Origin: a virus
Strand: one strand, 5' to 3'
DNA length: 32,057 nucleotides
IMG/VR virus record: IMGVR_UViG_3300025096_000077
Coordinates: 1 to 32,057 of that record
Shown here: positions 16,283-24,210 of the stretch, piece by piece
Numbering within the stretch: the first letter of the stretch is position 1
Layout of the letters: every line of letters begins with the position of its first letter
Notes under the pieces: model-generated
Databases searched by the model: none
Told to the model about the DNA's origin: nothing
Seen by the model: only the letters and a program-made list of their open reading frames with translations
Program-made: the position numbers and the translations under genes

Positions 16283-16610
16283 CCTGCTCCTCTGCTTTAA
16301 GGTCCGGAATATCCTTTCTTTCTCCAATCAAAAGATAATAGCAGTCAATAGGCATATTACCATGTGCTTGTAAATGAACCTTATTCTCACCAACTCTCTT
16401 CACAATGATATTCTGATGAGCACCTACCGGAGTAAGATGAACCGAGATAGATGTTTCTTCTACAAGATCCTCCCAATATGTAGGAAGGGATATCTCATTC
16501 TGACTAATTATTCTTCCCCTATGGAATACAGCATTCTCTGGTCCAATGAGACCTTCTAGGTTAAGATTATAATTCTTAATTGATGGGTGCTTAATCTGCA
16601 TCTTGTTCAA
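16272..16610 (-). CDS. Stand-alone copy of the HPxKEG/VYxRG C-terminal domain
   Basis: This 112-residue protein consists almost wholly of the C-terminal domain found in its two upstream neighbours: 'IKHPSIKNYNLNLEGLIGPENAVFHRGRI', then 'SLPTYWEDLVEETSISVHLTPVG', then 'PIDCYYLLIGERKDIP'. The first motif has diverged: the usual KEG..L.H reads KNYNLNL, with the His lost. The start overlaps the upstream gene by 20 bases. It looks like a minimal paralogue, perhaps keeping only the oligomerisation or tip domain. Its stop codon region doubles as the -35 box of the next promoter. The role is unknown, presumably baseplate or fibre tip. Confidence 0.7.
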   Translation of the reverse strand: MNKMQIKHPSIKNYNLNLEGLIGPENAVFHRGRIISQNEISLPTYWEDLVEETSISVHLTPVGAHQNIIVKRVGENKVHLQAHGNMPIDCYYLLIGERKDIPDLKAEEQVDA

Positions 16611-17205
16611 CTTCCAAATGATCTACATCTTTACGAGTACCATTAATCGTATAAAAACAATCAATAGGTTTATCATCAGATTCTACCACATGAACCTCTT
16701 GAAGATCAAATTTCTCAACAAGAAGATGTTGACGAGATCCAATAGGTTGCAATTGAACAGTAATAGTATCCTCATGAACCAACCCCACCCAATAATCAGG
16801 TAGCGTAATAACATTATTGGCAGTCAGTCTTCCTCTAACATATACACCATATTCTGGTCCTTCTAAACATCCATGCCATAATCTTTTCCCTTCCTTTATA
16901 GGATGAGGAATATTAAATGACTTAACACCAGCACTTGCCGATGCTCCAGTAACCGCACCACTAACTGTAATAGATGCTCCCGCAAAATTAGTAACGGATG
17001 CTGTTCCACACGTTGCCGTTACTGCAAGATTATCAATCTTTGCATTACCATGATACCTGGGAGGACATGCCTCAGGAGGATAATTCGCCTCATCAATATC
17101 CCCTTTCCAAATATAATCATAGAGACTAGATTTAAGTCCCCAACCACCTGCCTTTTCTGTACAATCTTTACCCGGTGTACCCGGTTTAAATAAGAATTCT
17201 GCCAT
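16591..17205 (-). CDS. Short tail-fibre/baseplate protein with HPIKEG C-terminal domain
   Basis: This 204-residue protein has an N-terminal segment with aromatic and Pro/Gly residues ('AEFLFKPGTPGKDCTEKAGGWGLKSSLYDYIW'). A short beta-repeat region follows at about 58-98 ('DNLAVTATCGTASVTNFAGASITVSGAV'). A C-terminal domain starts at about 100 ('FNIPHPIKEGKRLWHGCLEGPEYGVYVRGRL', 'LPDYWVGLVHEDTITVQLQPIG', 'CFYTINGTRKDV'). This C-terminal domain recurs in many marine phage fibre-like proteins, where it usually ends the chain. It resembles a trimerising tip or intramolecular-chaperone-like domain, but I see no conserved protease dyad. It lies 2 bases after its upstream paralogue. Confidence 0.7.
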   Translation of the reverse strand: MAEFLFKPGTPGKDCTEKAGGWGLKSSLYDYIWKGDIDEANYPPEACPPRYHGNAKIDNLAVTATCGTASVTNFAGASITVSGAVTGASASAGVKSFNIPHPIKEGKRLWHGCLEGPEYGVYVRGRLTANNVITLPDYWVGLVHEDTITVQLQPIGSRQHLLVEKFDLQEVHVVESDDKPIDCFYTINGTRKDVDHLEVEQDAD

Positions 17206-17207
17206 GA

Positions 17208-17999
17208 CTAACCCTCCCTAACATCATAGTGATAACCAACAATTGAAGACTGGCTAAGATCTCCTGGATAATCTTTAGGTGATTCTCCTTCATACTCTGG
17301 AATATTCTTCTCCACATCTTTTCTTTCCGCATAAACATGGTAAAAACATTTAACCTGGGTCAAATACGCTGATGAAAGAATAATCTTGTCCTCCAAAATA
17401 TCTTTTACACATAAAGTTGGATCAGGATTTTTAAAAGGTGTGAGATTAACAGTAATTGTATCATAATCCACCAATTCTTTCCAGTATTCAGGAATTTCTA
17501 TAATGTGATTTCCATCCAACTTTCCTCTAATATAGACATCTGCACTAGGTGCCTCCACACATACATGAGAAAGTCTCCATCCTTCTTTAGTAGGATGAGT
17601 AATATCAAAGTTTTTCTTTGCTGCTAAAACATGACCACCACAATTAGAAAAAACATGTCCTTGAGCAAATAAGTGCTGACCTACTCCAATAGAATCATTA
17701 GTATCAAGCTTACCCAGAAATGCTGAAGATCCCATCACCCCTAATGAATAGGGATTATTAACTCCCGAACATAAAGCACCAGGAATCATGGGAGGAGGAG
17801 GATTAACCGAGGGTCCAACCATCAATGTAGCAGCTGGCCAAGGGAATGCACCAGTCTGCCCGAACTGGACAGGTCCCATCATATATGAAGCACCATCAAT
17901 TGCAGTAGGACCAACACCTCCCAATGCCATCGGTGGCATTCTAGGATCACCTACATGTAATTGTTTTCCTACAACTACATCATCGAGTTTATCTGTCAT
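17208..17999 (-). CDS. Tail-fibre/baseplate protein with HPTKEG C-terminal domain
   Basis: This 263-residue protein starts with a Gly/Pro-rich, helix-poor region (residues 1-130, 'DVVVGKQLHVGDPRMPPMALGGVGP', 'PSVNPPPPMIPGALC'). It carries the same C-terminal domain as the next two genes from about 140: 'FDITHPTKEGWRLSHVCVEAPSADVYIRGKL', 'IPEYWKELVDYDTITVNLTPF', 'CFYHVYAERKDV'. An extra 28-residue tail follows. The ATG overlaps the preceding spike gene's stop (ATGA). Its place directly after hub and spike genes suggests a baseplate or short-fibre component. The family is recognisable only by this shared domain. Confidence 0.7.
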   Translation of the reverse strand: MTDKLDDVVVGKQLHVGDPRMPPMALGGVGPTAIDGASYMMGPVQFGQTGAFPWPAATLMVGPSVNPPPPMIPGALCSGVNNPYSLGVMGSSAFLGKLDTNDSIGVGQHLFAQGHVFSNCGGHVLAAKKNFDITHPTKEGWRLSHVCVEAPSADVYIRGKLDGNHIIEIPEYWKELVDYDTITVNLTPFKNPDPTLCVKDILEDKIILSSAYLTQVKCFYHVYAERKDVEKNIPEYEGESPKDYPGDLSQSSIVGYHYDVREG

Positions 18000-18634
18000 G
18001 ATATCAAACTCCTAATTGCACTTTTTAGTTCTTCCACTGTTCCCATTCCTCCAAGAGAAGTAGAACCTTTAATAACAGTAGAACCACTAACCTGTTCAAT
18101 ATCTTTTCCAATAAGATTCAATTTACTACTTCCTTCTATAAAACATTTAGCACTTGCAAATATACTTATCTGGTCAACAGCACCAAAAAATGCAGTTCCT
18201 TTAGATGAAATTTGAATTTTATTAGGTGCATTAATCTCCACATAACCATTTTTATCAGGGTCTTCGCCACCACCCTTTGATACTATCATAATATTTTTAC
18301 CCTCTATTCTTACATCTCCATCACTTCTTAGGACTAAATCACCTGTTCCTGAATCAATATAAACTCCTGGCATTGGAGTTTTAACATTACTACCATGATC
18401 AATTTGAAAAGTTCCGGGACCAGTAAATATAGTCCCACCTTTCCTCATTTTCTTTTGGTCTCCACTACCAGTTTTATCCATCTGGAAGTAATGGGGAGTT
18501 GGAAGAGGACCATCCCCCGAACTTGTTACTACAAATGCAGAAATAATTCCATCTTGATTTACTTTACCAAGTTCTACAGAAGCATCTACTGTCTCTGCTA
18601 TTTTGTGGTAAGCTTTATTAACTGGTTTTGCCAT
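17996..18634 (-). CDS. Beta-helical baseplate spike protein (gp5 C-domain/VgrG-tip-like)
   Basis: This 212-residue protein has, from about residue 85 on, short alternating strands typical of a triple-stranded beta-helix needle ('GVYIDSGTGDLVLRSDGDVRIEGKNIMIVS', 'KIQISSKGTAFFGAVDQISIFASAKCFIEG', 'GSTVIKGSTSLGG'). In T4 that needle is the C-terminal part of gp5. Here it is a separate polypeptide made directly after the gp5-like protein. I chose the ATG at 18634 because it overlaps the gp5-like stop as TAATG. A reading from 18652 would add six residues inside the upstream gene. A short helical tail ('VEELKSAIRSLIS') ends it. It is probably the membrane-puncturing spike under the baseplate hub. 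Confidence 0.7.
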   Translation of the reverse strand: MAKPVNKAYHKIAETVDASVELGKVNQDGIISAFVVTSSGDGPLPTPHYFQMDKTGSGDQKKMRKGGTIFTGPGTFQIDHGSNVKTPMPGVYIDSGTGDLVLRSDGDVRIEGKNIMIVSKGGGEDPDKNGYVEINAPNKIQISSKGTAFFGAVDQISIFASAKCFIEGSSKLNLIGKDIEQVSGSTVIKGSTSLGGMGTVEELKSAIRSLIS

Positions 18635-21090
18635 TATACTGTACCTACACAATCAATAACGGAAACAACCTTATCCTGAATAGCAGGAAGTTTGAGTTCA
18701 TCAGTAACTCTATCTATACACAGTCTAGCACGAATCTCTGCATTAAATCCAGTATCACTTTCAATATAAATGGTCGGGAATTCCGTAAATCCTTCTCCAC
18801 CCGCAATAAGTTCAACACTAACCAAACTTCCAAAGGAATCAAAAGTAGGAGTAATCTCGGCACCAACATCAGGTTCAATCACTACTTTATCACCAGGTTG
18901 ATAACTAAAACCTGGATTAACAATCCCAACACTACAAATATAAAGTATCGCAGGATAATCTCCTTTTTGGGGACTCTGAGTAGCACATCCAGAAGGGGCA
19001 GTTAAAACACCCTCACTAGGCGCAGTGAAATAACTTCCTCCAAATACTTCATAAGTCTTATCATCAGTCCCAAAAAACTGAGTTTTACATCCAATGGGAG
19101 CACGAATAGAATCCCCAGGTAATGCAGAAATTAATTCATCACCATCATATGGAATATCCCACGTTCCATCACTTCTTAAAACTACAGTTTGATCAAAATC
19201 TGCCCATACTCTTCCATCCCCACCTTGACTTCCATCTGGTGTCTGTAAATATCCAAATCCCGAAGAAGTTATATTCACTCCAATTACTCCAAACTCCACA
19301 GTATTTCCAGATGCATCAATAAATCCAGACCCAGTATTTACAAGTAAGTTGGGATCTATAATCCTATCTGGATCTGAAACCCAGAGCTGATTCACATCAT
19401 CATAAGAAACCGGTCCTATTATTGGAATACCAGTTGCATTCTGACCGTGGCCACAATCATCTTTAAATGTAAGGAAAGGTCTTTTATCAAAATATCCAGA
19501 CCCGGTGTTTATAATATCCACCCCAAGAATATCTCCTGCTGCACTTACAATAGCATTTCCAGATGCAGCACTCCCCGAACCACCCCAGAAAACAGGTTTA
19601 GGAGGACCACATTGAATAGGATTAGTATCACAATCATTTAACTCAAATATATCACTAAAATCAACTCCATCAAAATCAAAACTATCTGGATTAATCACAT
19701 CACTTACACCACCAGCAAACTGCTTTATCTTACCAACAAGATTTTGTGCATCAATTGTACTAGATTGAGGATCTGATCCCAACCAAGTACTCCACTCTTC
19801 GACCTCTGGGCATTGTGGTTCGGTTTCACAACTAAGGAAACTTAGAATATCATCCAAGAATTCCATAGCACTTCCAACAATATCAACTGCTTGTCCTATT
19901 GCACCAAAGAGAGCATCAATAGGACCCATAATAGAATTGGTTATTCCATTAATTAACCCCATCAATTTACCCATCAATGCACCCACAATACTTTCTGCTG
20001 CACAAATAGGAATATTAACATAACGATCTACAATTCCAGTAAGTGCCTTAAAGACCATCTTAAAAAGATTATTAACAATCCTCCTAAAATGACAAGATAA
20101 TAAATCCATAGCAGCATCAGCAGCTTCTCCTACTTTCAACTGCTGTGCCGGATACATCGTAAAATATATTTTCTTCATTGCACTCTCAATTTTCTTCATA
20201 ATCCATTTCTGCATATCCTTTATTTTAGGAATAATCGCCGCAGTAACTTGTTCAGATGCATCTTTAATTTTTTGATTAATATATTCCTGAACACCCTGAA
20301 TTTCCTCAGTAACACTACTATGAAGAGGATTAAGTTGCTTTGCTTTCCATTCTTTTAATCCTTTTTGTGCTCCTTCAATATCCTTCCGCATATTCTTAAT
20401 AGTCAGTGCTACTCCTTTCGCATCTCCACCAGACTTCTTACATGAATAAGTAGATGCTAAACTCTTAGGTTTGGATCCTTGCTTCTTTTTCTTTTCATCA
20501 GCGACACTTGCTTGAGAAGCAGCTTGACCTTGTTTTATTATCTTAGTAGCAGGAGTAACTCCTTCCAAAGCACCAGGTGCTAATTCATCATCAGAGGCAG
20601 GATCAGCTTTTAAAGTATTAGTAGGAATTACCCCCTCATTTCCAGTTTCAGTATATCCTAAAAATGGTACAAAAGGAGGTATCTTGCCATTATCCTTATA
20701 AATGGAGGTATATTGATTATATCCTAATACACCCATAATAATAGGTTGTTGGGCATCTTCACCATCGAGAAAGAACCCATAAACAAAATTACCCTTCTGT
20801 AAATTAGGAGTAGCACCAGAAGAACCGGCCTGTGCTCCAGCAGTTACAGGATACATTACACCAGCCCAAGGCAAATCCTCATTAGGAAGTGCTTCAGGAT
20901 TCGCAGTATGGTATCCCATAATACGAACCTGATATCTCATCTCAAAGCCCTTATTATCACTTAAAGTAATGTTTACAGGTTGAGATCCTTCCCAATTGTC
21001 TTTCCACGAGTCACTAGCAATCTGGCCTATCCACCAGATAAACCCATCTCTACCTACAATATTTTTCTGAAATAGTCCCTGTTCAATCAT
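18634..21090 (-). CDS. gp5: gp5-like baseplate hub protein with N-terminal OB domain
   Basis: This 818-residue protein begins with a gp5/VgrG-type OB domain (residues 10-135: 'NIVGRDGFIWWIGQIASD', 'YQVRIMGYHTANPEALPNEDLPWAGVMYPV', 'GNFVYGFFLDGEDAQQPIIMGVLGY'). A charged Lys/Gln linker and helical region follow (about 190-420), including 'VEEIQGVQEYINQKIKDAS'. The C-terminal 300 residues hold repeats of the form 'I.NTGSGYF..P...F..G.G' ('VDIINTGSGYFDKRPFLTF', 'VNITSSGFGYLQTP', 'VELIAGGEGFTEFPTIYIE'). I see no T4-lysozyme domain, which T4 gp5 has in the middle, and no beta-helix, which is in the next gene. Stop/start TAATG overlaps occur on both sides. Confidence 0.75.
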   Translation of the reverse strand: MIEQGLFQKNIVGRDGFIWWIGQIASDSWKDNWEGSQPVNITLSDNKGFEMRYQVRIMGYHTANPEALPNEDLPWAGVMYPVTAGAQAGSSGATPNLQKGNFVYGFFLDGEDAQQPIIMGVLGYNQYTSIYKDNGKIPPFVPFLGYTETGNEGVIPTNTLKADPASDDELAPGALEGVTPATKIIKQGQAASQASVADEKKKKQGSKPKSLASTYSCKKSGGDAKGVALTIKNMRKDIEGAQKGLKEWKAKQLNPLHSSVTEEIQGVQEYINQKIKDASEQVTAAIIPKIKDMQKWIMKKIESAMKKIYFTMYPAQQLKVGEAADAAMDLLSCHFRRIVNNLFKMVFKALTGIVDRYVNIPICAAESIVGALMGKLMGLINGITNSIMGPIDALFGAIGQAVDIVGSAMEFLDDILSFLSCETEPQCPEVEEWSTWLGSDPQSSTIDAQNLVGKIKQFAGGVSDVINPDSFDFDGVDFSDIFELNDCDTNPIQCGPPKPVFWGGSGSAASGNAIVSAAGDILGVDIINTGSGYFDKRPFLTFKDDCGHGQNATGIPIIGPVSYDDVNQLWVSDPDRIIDPNLLVNTGSGFIDASGNTVEFGVIGVNITSSGFGYLQTPDGSQGGDGRVWADFDQTVVLRSDGTWDIPYDGDELISALPGDSIRAPIGCKTQFFGTDDKTYEVFGGSYFTAPSEGVLTAPSGCATQSPQKGDYPAILYICSVGIVNPGFSYQPGDKVVIEPDVGAEITPTFDSFGSLVSVELIAGGEGFTEFPTIYIESDTGFNAEIRARLCIDRVTDELKLPAIQDKVVSVIDCVGTV

Positions 21091-21353
21091 TAGTCGTCAT
21101 ATACTCTACATTCAAATGCATCTGGATGATTTTCACAATAAACTTCCAGATGTTGATCTTGATGTCTTGTATGATAATCATTTATCTTACCATCGTTTGA
21201 ATCTATTTCTTCTCCTTCATGATACTTGTCATAAAGAGCATGAGAAGTTTTTAAATCTTCCTCTGTGTATTCAAGCATACCATGATTGACATGCTCCTTA
21301 CCATCTGCCTCGATGTAAACTTCGTGGTCTAAATCGTGCTTAATTTCTGTCAT
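21090..21353 (-). CDS. CP12-like protein (C-terminal redox motif) in baseplate operon
   Basis: This 87-residue acidic, His-rich protein ends in 'YCENHPDAFECRVYDD' (residues 72-87). That closely matches the C-terminal motif of CP12, the small disordered regulator that binds GAPDH and phosphoribulokinase and switches off the Calvin cycle. The two cysteines, C73 and C82, have the CP12 spacing of eight residues between them. The central AWD-VEEL motif of full CP12 is not visible, and the N-terminal part is different. I chose ATG 21353, which has AAGGA eight bases upstream and sits 4 bases after the preceding stop, over a reading from 21392 that runs into the upstream gene. Its stop overlaps the gp5-like start (TAATG). 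It could instead be a virion protein that borrowed or mimics the motif. Confidence 0.65.
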   Translation of the reverse strand: MTEIKHDLDHEVYIEADGKEHVNHGMLEYTEEDLKTSHALYDKYHEGEEIDSNDGKINDYHTRHQDQHLEVYCENHPDAFECRVYDD

Positions 21354-21357
21354 TTGT

Positions 21358-22701
21358 TTAGTCCTTAAATGGTATTCGTCCGAAAGTATCACGTACTAGA
21401 GTCAAACTGGTATAAGTATCCTCTCTAGTGATTCTATGGCATAAACTCGCTATCATATATATGCCGCCAGTTTCCTTATTTACTTCTTTATTATGCTCTA
21501 CTGTCATGGTAGGGAAATCACAATAAATTAAGTCACCGGCTCGCAAGCTAAAGTCTCCTGCAATCATAACATTAGTTTTGATAGTAAACAACTGGTTATA
21601 TCTCATAATAGACTGAACCATCGTATTAGCAGCATCAAATGTTGGCAATTCAGGATTTTCCTTCCATTTTTCCAACTGTTTCTTAGGATTTTCTCCGGAA
21701 GGAAGCGTTCCCACATCCAATATATGAGTCATTAAGCGAGAAGGACCCTTTCTAAATTCTTCATGGATCCATCCCAAATCTTGCTTACCAGCATTCTTAA
21801 CTTTACCAATCTGCTTACTAATATTATAATCTCTTACCTTATATTTCATTGCATAGTAATCAAAAAATATACTACGATTAGCATAAATTCCAAAATTTAA
21901 ATTCTGTTCTAAATCAATATACCTATCAATACTAGCGGACAAAATCTTCCCATCATAACCCTCTACCTCATCAGGTTTACCTGTAATAACATATCTCTTA
22001 AGAGGTTCTCCATCCAAGATATAATCTATAGATTTAAAATGATATCCATCATAATTCTCAAAGAAAAAGTATCCTGCTGCACCCCCAATACTAGATTTAC
22101 CATCTACAGTTAGTGCAGGAATTGCTTTTTTTGCCAACCAACTACACACATAAAATGGTTTCTTATCATTCCCAATAAAATTATAAGGAATAGCACTCTC
22201 ATCAATATGAACAGGTTTCTGTGTCTGTATCCCACCCTTCTCAGTAAGAATCGTTTTTACATTACTACTAATTTTTCCATCATATCTTTTAACCACTCTA
22301 GTCTGATTATTAGCAAGGTGTTCTTTAGGACATAACTCGATAGTATAGATATCTTTTTGAGTTCCAGGATCTATATTGTTTATCTTATTAACATATAAAG
22401 CCTTCTCTTTTTTAAAAGATAATTGATTTGGTACACGTTGATTATCATTGATATCCAATAAAACCTCTTCCCCTCCTCTCACAGGAAGAGTATCCAAAAT
22501 TCCAAAAGGTCCAATATCTTTCTTATCAGTAAGACCAGTCTCCATGATTGTAGCTTTTACTTCTATACTAGGATTAAAAACATTTTCATAATAAAAAATA
22601 TCCTGCACAACCGCAGAAAAATCAATAGATTTTGATCCAGTTGGAGAAGTTATAAGAAACTTGGTGATATCACCAGTTCTAGTAGCTTGATTCTGTGACA
22701 T
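21358..22701 (-). CDS. gp27: Baseplate hub protein, gp27-like
   Basis: This 447-residue protein fits a T4 gp27-type hub subunit in position (beside the gp5-like gene) and in pattern. It has an N-terminal beta domain opening 'ITKFLITSPTGSKSIDFSAVVQDIFYYENVFNPSIEVKATIMETG', later strands such as 'DIYTIELCPKEHL', and a middle region with 'FIGNDKKPFYVCSWLAKKAIP' and 'YFFFENYDGYHFKSID'. A C-terminal beta domain follows ('LRAGDLIYCDFP', 'GGIYMIASLCHRITREDTYTSLTLVRD'). That last segment is typical of hub proteins of the gp27/VgrG type. T4 gp27 has 391 residues. The start overlaps the upstream tape-measure-like gene's stop as TAATG. Hub trimers bridge the tail tube and the gp5 spike. The symbol is given by similarity of role, not strong identity. 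Confidence 0.65.
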   Translation of the reverse strand: MSQNQATRTGDITKFLITSPTGSKSIDFSAVVQDIFYYENVFNPSIEVKATIMETGLTDKKDIGPFGILDTLPVRGGEEVLLDINDNQRVPNQLSFKKEKALYVNKINNIDPGTQKDIYTIELCPKEHLANNQTRVVKRYDGKISSNVKTILTEKGGIQTQKPVHIDESAIPYNFIGNDKKPFYVCSWLAKKAIPALTVDGKSSIGGAAGYFFFENYDGYHFKSIDYILDGEPLKRYVITGKPDEVEGYDGKILSASIDRYIDLEQNLNFGIYANRSIFFDYYAMKYKVRDYNISKQIGKVKNAGKQDLGWIHEEFRKGPSRLMTHILDVGTLPSGENPKKQLEKWKENPELPTFDAANTMVQSIMRYNQLFTIKTNVMIAGDFSLRAGDLIYCDFPTMTVEHNKEVNKETGGIYMIASLCHRITREDTYTSLTLVRDTFGRIPFKD

Positions 22702-24209
22702 TATACCTTAGATAATTCGTATTTGTAGATGTCCTTTGTTACATCCTTAGCACTATTTACTATGGGAACAGGAAGAATCTTAACCCCACCTCCACCACCT
22801 CCCGATGAAGGTGCTTCCTGCTTAGCCATAATAACATTAGTAGTTCCTCCTCCTTTTTCATAAGAAGCATGAGTATCAAGTCCTTGAGATAATTTAGCAG
22901 CTTGTTTCTTACTAATAGTTCCCGTTCCCAATAAATCAACACCCTCTACACTATTACTCCTAACCTTTTTTCTAAACTGTTCCACAGTCTCACCTGGGAG
23001 AAGACCAAAATTATCAACACTAGAAGAAGATGGATCACCACCTGTCCCTAATGGTACACCTTTTTTCGCTGATGTAGATCCATTACCATCAGACTTACCC
23101 TTACCCTTATCTTTATCTTTTTCGCCAAAGAATCCATACCTTTTGTCTTCTCCTGTTTCTAATCTATGAATCTGTTCTTCTCTTTCTGCTCCTGCACCAG
23201 TAATAAAATCACCCATTTTCTGCAAAGGATTACGATTTGCTTGCTCCTCTTTTAACTGATCAAGAGTTTCTTCTTTTCCTACATCTTCTACAGACTCATC
23301 AACCTTTTTATCTGGCTTACTTTTACCACCAAGCCATTGTGAAAACTCACCTATCTTTTTCATAAGACCATCAAATCCTTCCTTAACGGGTTTTAATTTT
23401 TCACCCATCTCTTTTAAATTCTGCCCAACCGTCTTTGTATCAGGCTCTTTAACTCCTAATAATCTTGCACTCCAATCAAGAACAAACCGAAATATTGATT
23501 TAAAGAAATCCCATGTTCCTTTGACCCAAGGTTCGAGTGCTTCCCATAATTTTTTTAAAGTCTCAACTGTCTTTTTATATGCTTCAACTATACTATCCCA
23601 TTGATTAAGTATATAAAGAAGAATAGATCCAATTACTACATTATTGATAAACTTCCCCATAGCATCAAAAGTTTTTTTCATCCCCGCAGGAGCCTTAGAT
23701 GCTAATCCCCTTACAAACTTAGATCCACGTTCTAATACTCCTTCTCTTCTCCTCCTTTGTGTCCTCGTATCTTGTAAACGGGCATCCTTAATACTCTGCT
23801 GCTCACCTTTTAACATACCCAGAATTGCATTATCAATATTATTCAGTGCATTATCAATAACTGGATTTCCTGTCGATCCCCCTGAAGAACCTGAAGAAGA
23901 AGGTCCTAATTTACTAGATGTAGATTCACCAGATCCTCCACCTCCTCCTTTTCTCGCTTTCATTTGTTTCCGAATCTCTTTCACATTCTTCATCATATTC
24001 TTCGCCATCTTTTTGCCAGATTTAGCACCTCTTCTCAGACCCTTTCCTGCTGCCTTAGCACCTCTTACCGCACCTCTTCCTGCTACCTTAGCACCACTTA
24101 CAGCAAGTCTACCTGCTCCCTTAGCCCCAGCTCCAGCGGCTCCTTTAGCAGCAACGGCAATTCCTTTAACCAAACCCCCTAGTGCACCAGCTACTGCAGA
24201 TACTGCCAT
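22701..24209 (-). CDS. Tape-measure-like protein, second paralogue
   Basis: This 502-residue protein has an Ala/Gly/Lys-rich basic N-terminus (1-90, many AAKG/GAKxAG repeats). A Ser/Gly linker follows, then a helical segment with 'RTQRRRREG', a hydrophobic stretch at about 188-205 ('FINNVVIGSILLYILNQW') and an amphipathic helix. The rest is a charged, low-complexity C-terminal half ending 'GGGVKILPVPIVNSAKDVTKDIYKYELSKV'. The middle block parallels the next gene upstream ('TFFGNIIAGSAILGFMNWIKEMDPSQW'), so the two appear to be paralogues. Lying between the tail-assembly-chaperone genes and the hub gene, they occupy the classic tape-measure position. No lysozyme or peptidase motif is seen. The function is inferred from position and composition. 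Confidence 0.55.
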   Translation of the reverse strand: MAVSAVAGALGGLVKGIAVAAKGAAGAGAKGAGRLAVSGAKVAGRGAVRGAKAAGKGLRRGAKSGKKMAKNMMKNVKEIRKQMKARKGGGGGSGESTSSKLGPSSSGSSGGSTGNPVIDNALNNIDNAILGMLKGEQQSIKDARLQDTRTQRRRREGVLERGSKFVRGLASKAPAGMKKTFDAMGKFINNVVIGSILLYILNQWDSIVEAYKKTVETLKKLWEALEPWVKGTWDFFKSIFRFVLDWSARLLGVKEPDTKTVGQNLKEMGEKLKPVKEGFDGLMKKIGEFSQWLGGKSKPDKKVDESVEDVGKEETLDQLKEEQANRNPLQKMGDFITGAGAEREEQIHRLETGEDKRYGFFGEKDKDKGKGKSDGNGSTSAKKGVPLGTGGDPSSSSVDNFGLLPGETVEQFRKKVRSNSVEGVDLLGTGTISKKQAAKLSQGLDTHASYEKGGGTTNVIMAKQEAPSSGGGGGGVKILPVPIVNSAKDVTKDIYKYELSKV

Positions 24210-24210
24210 C

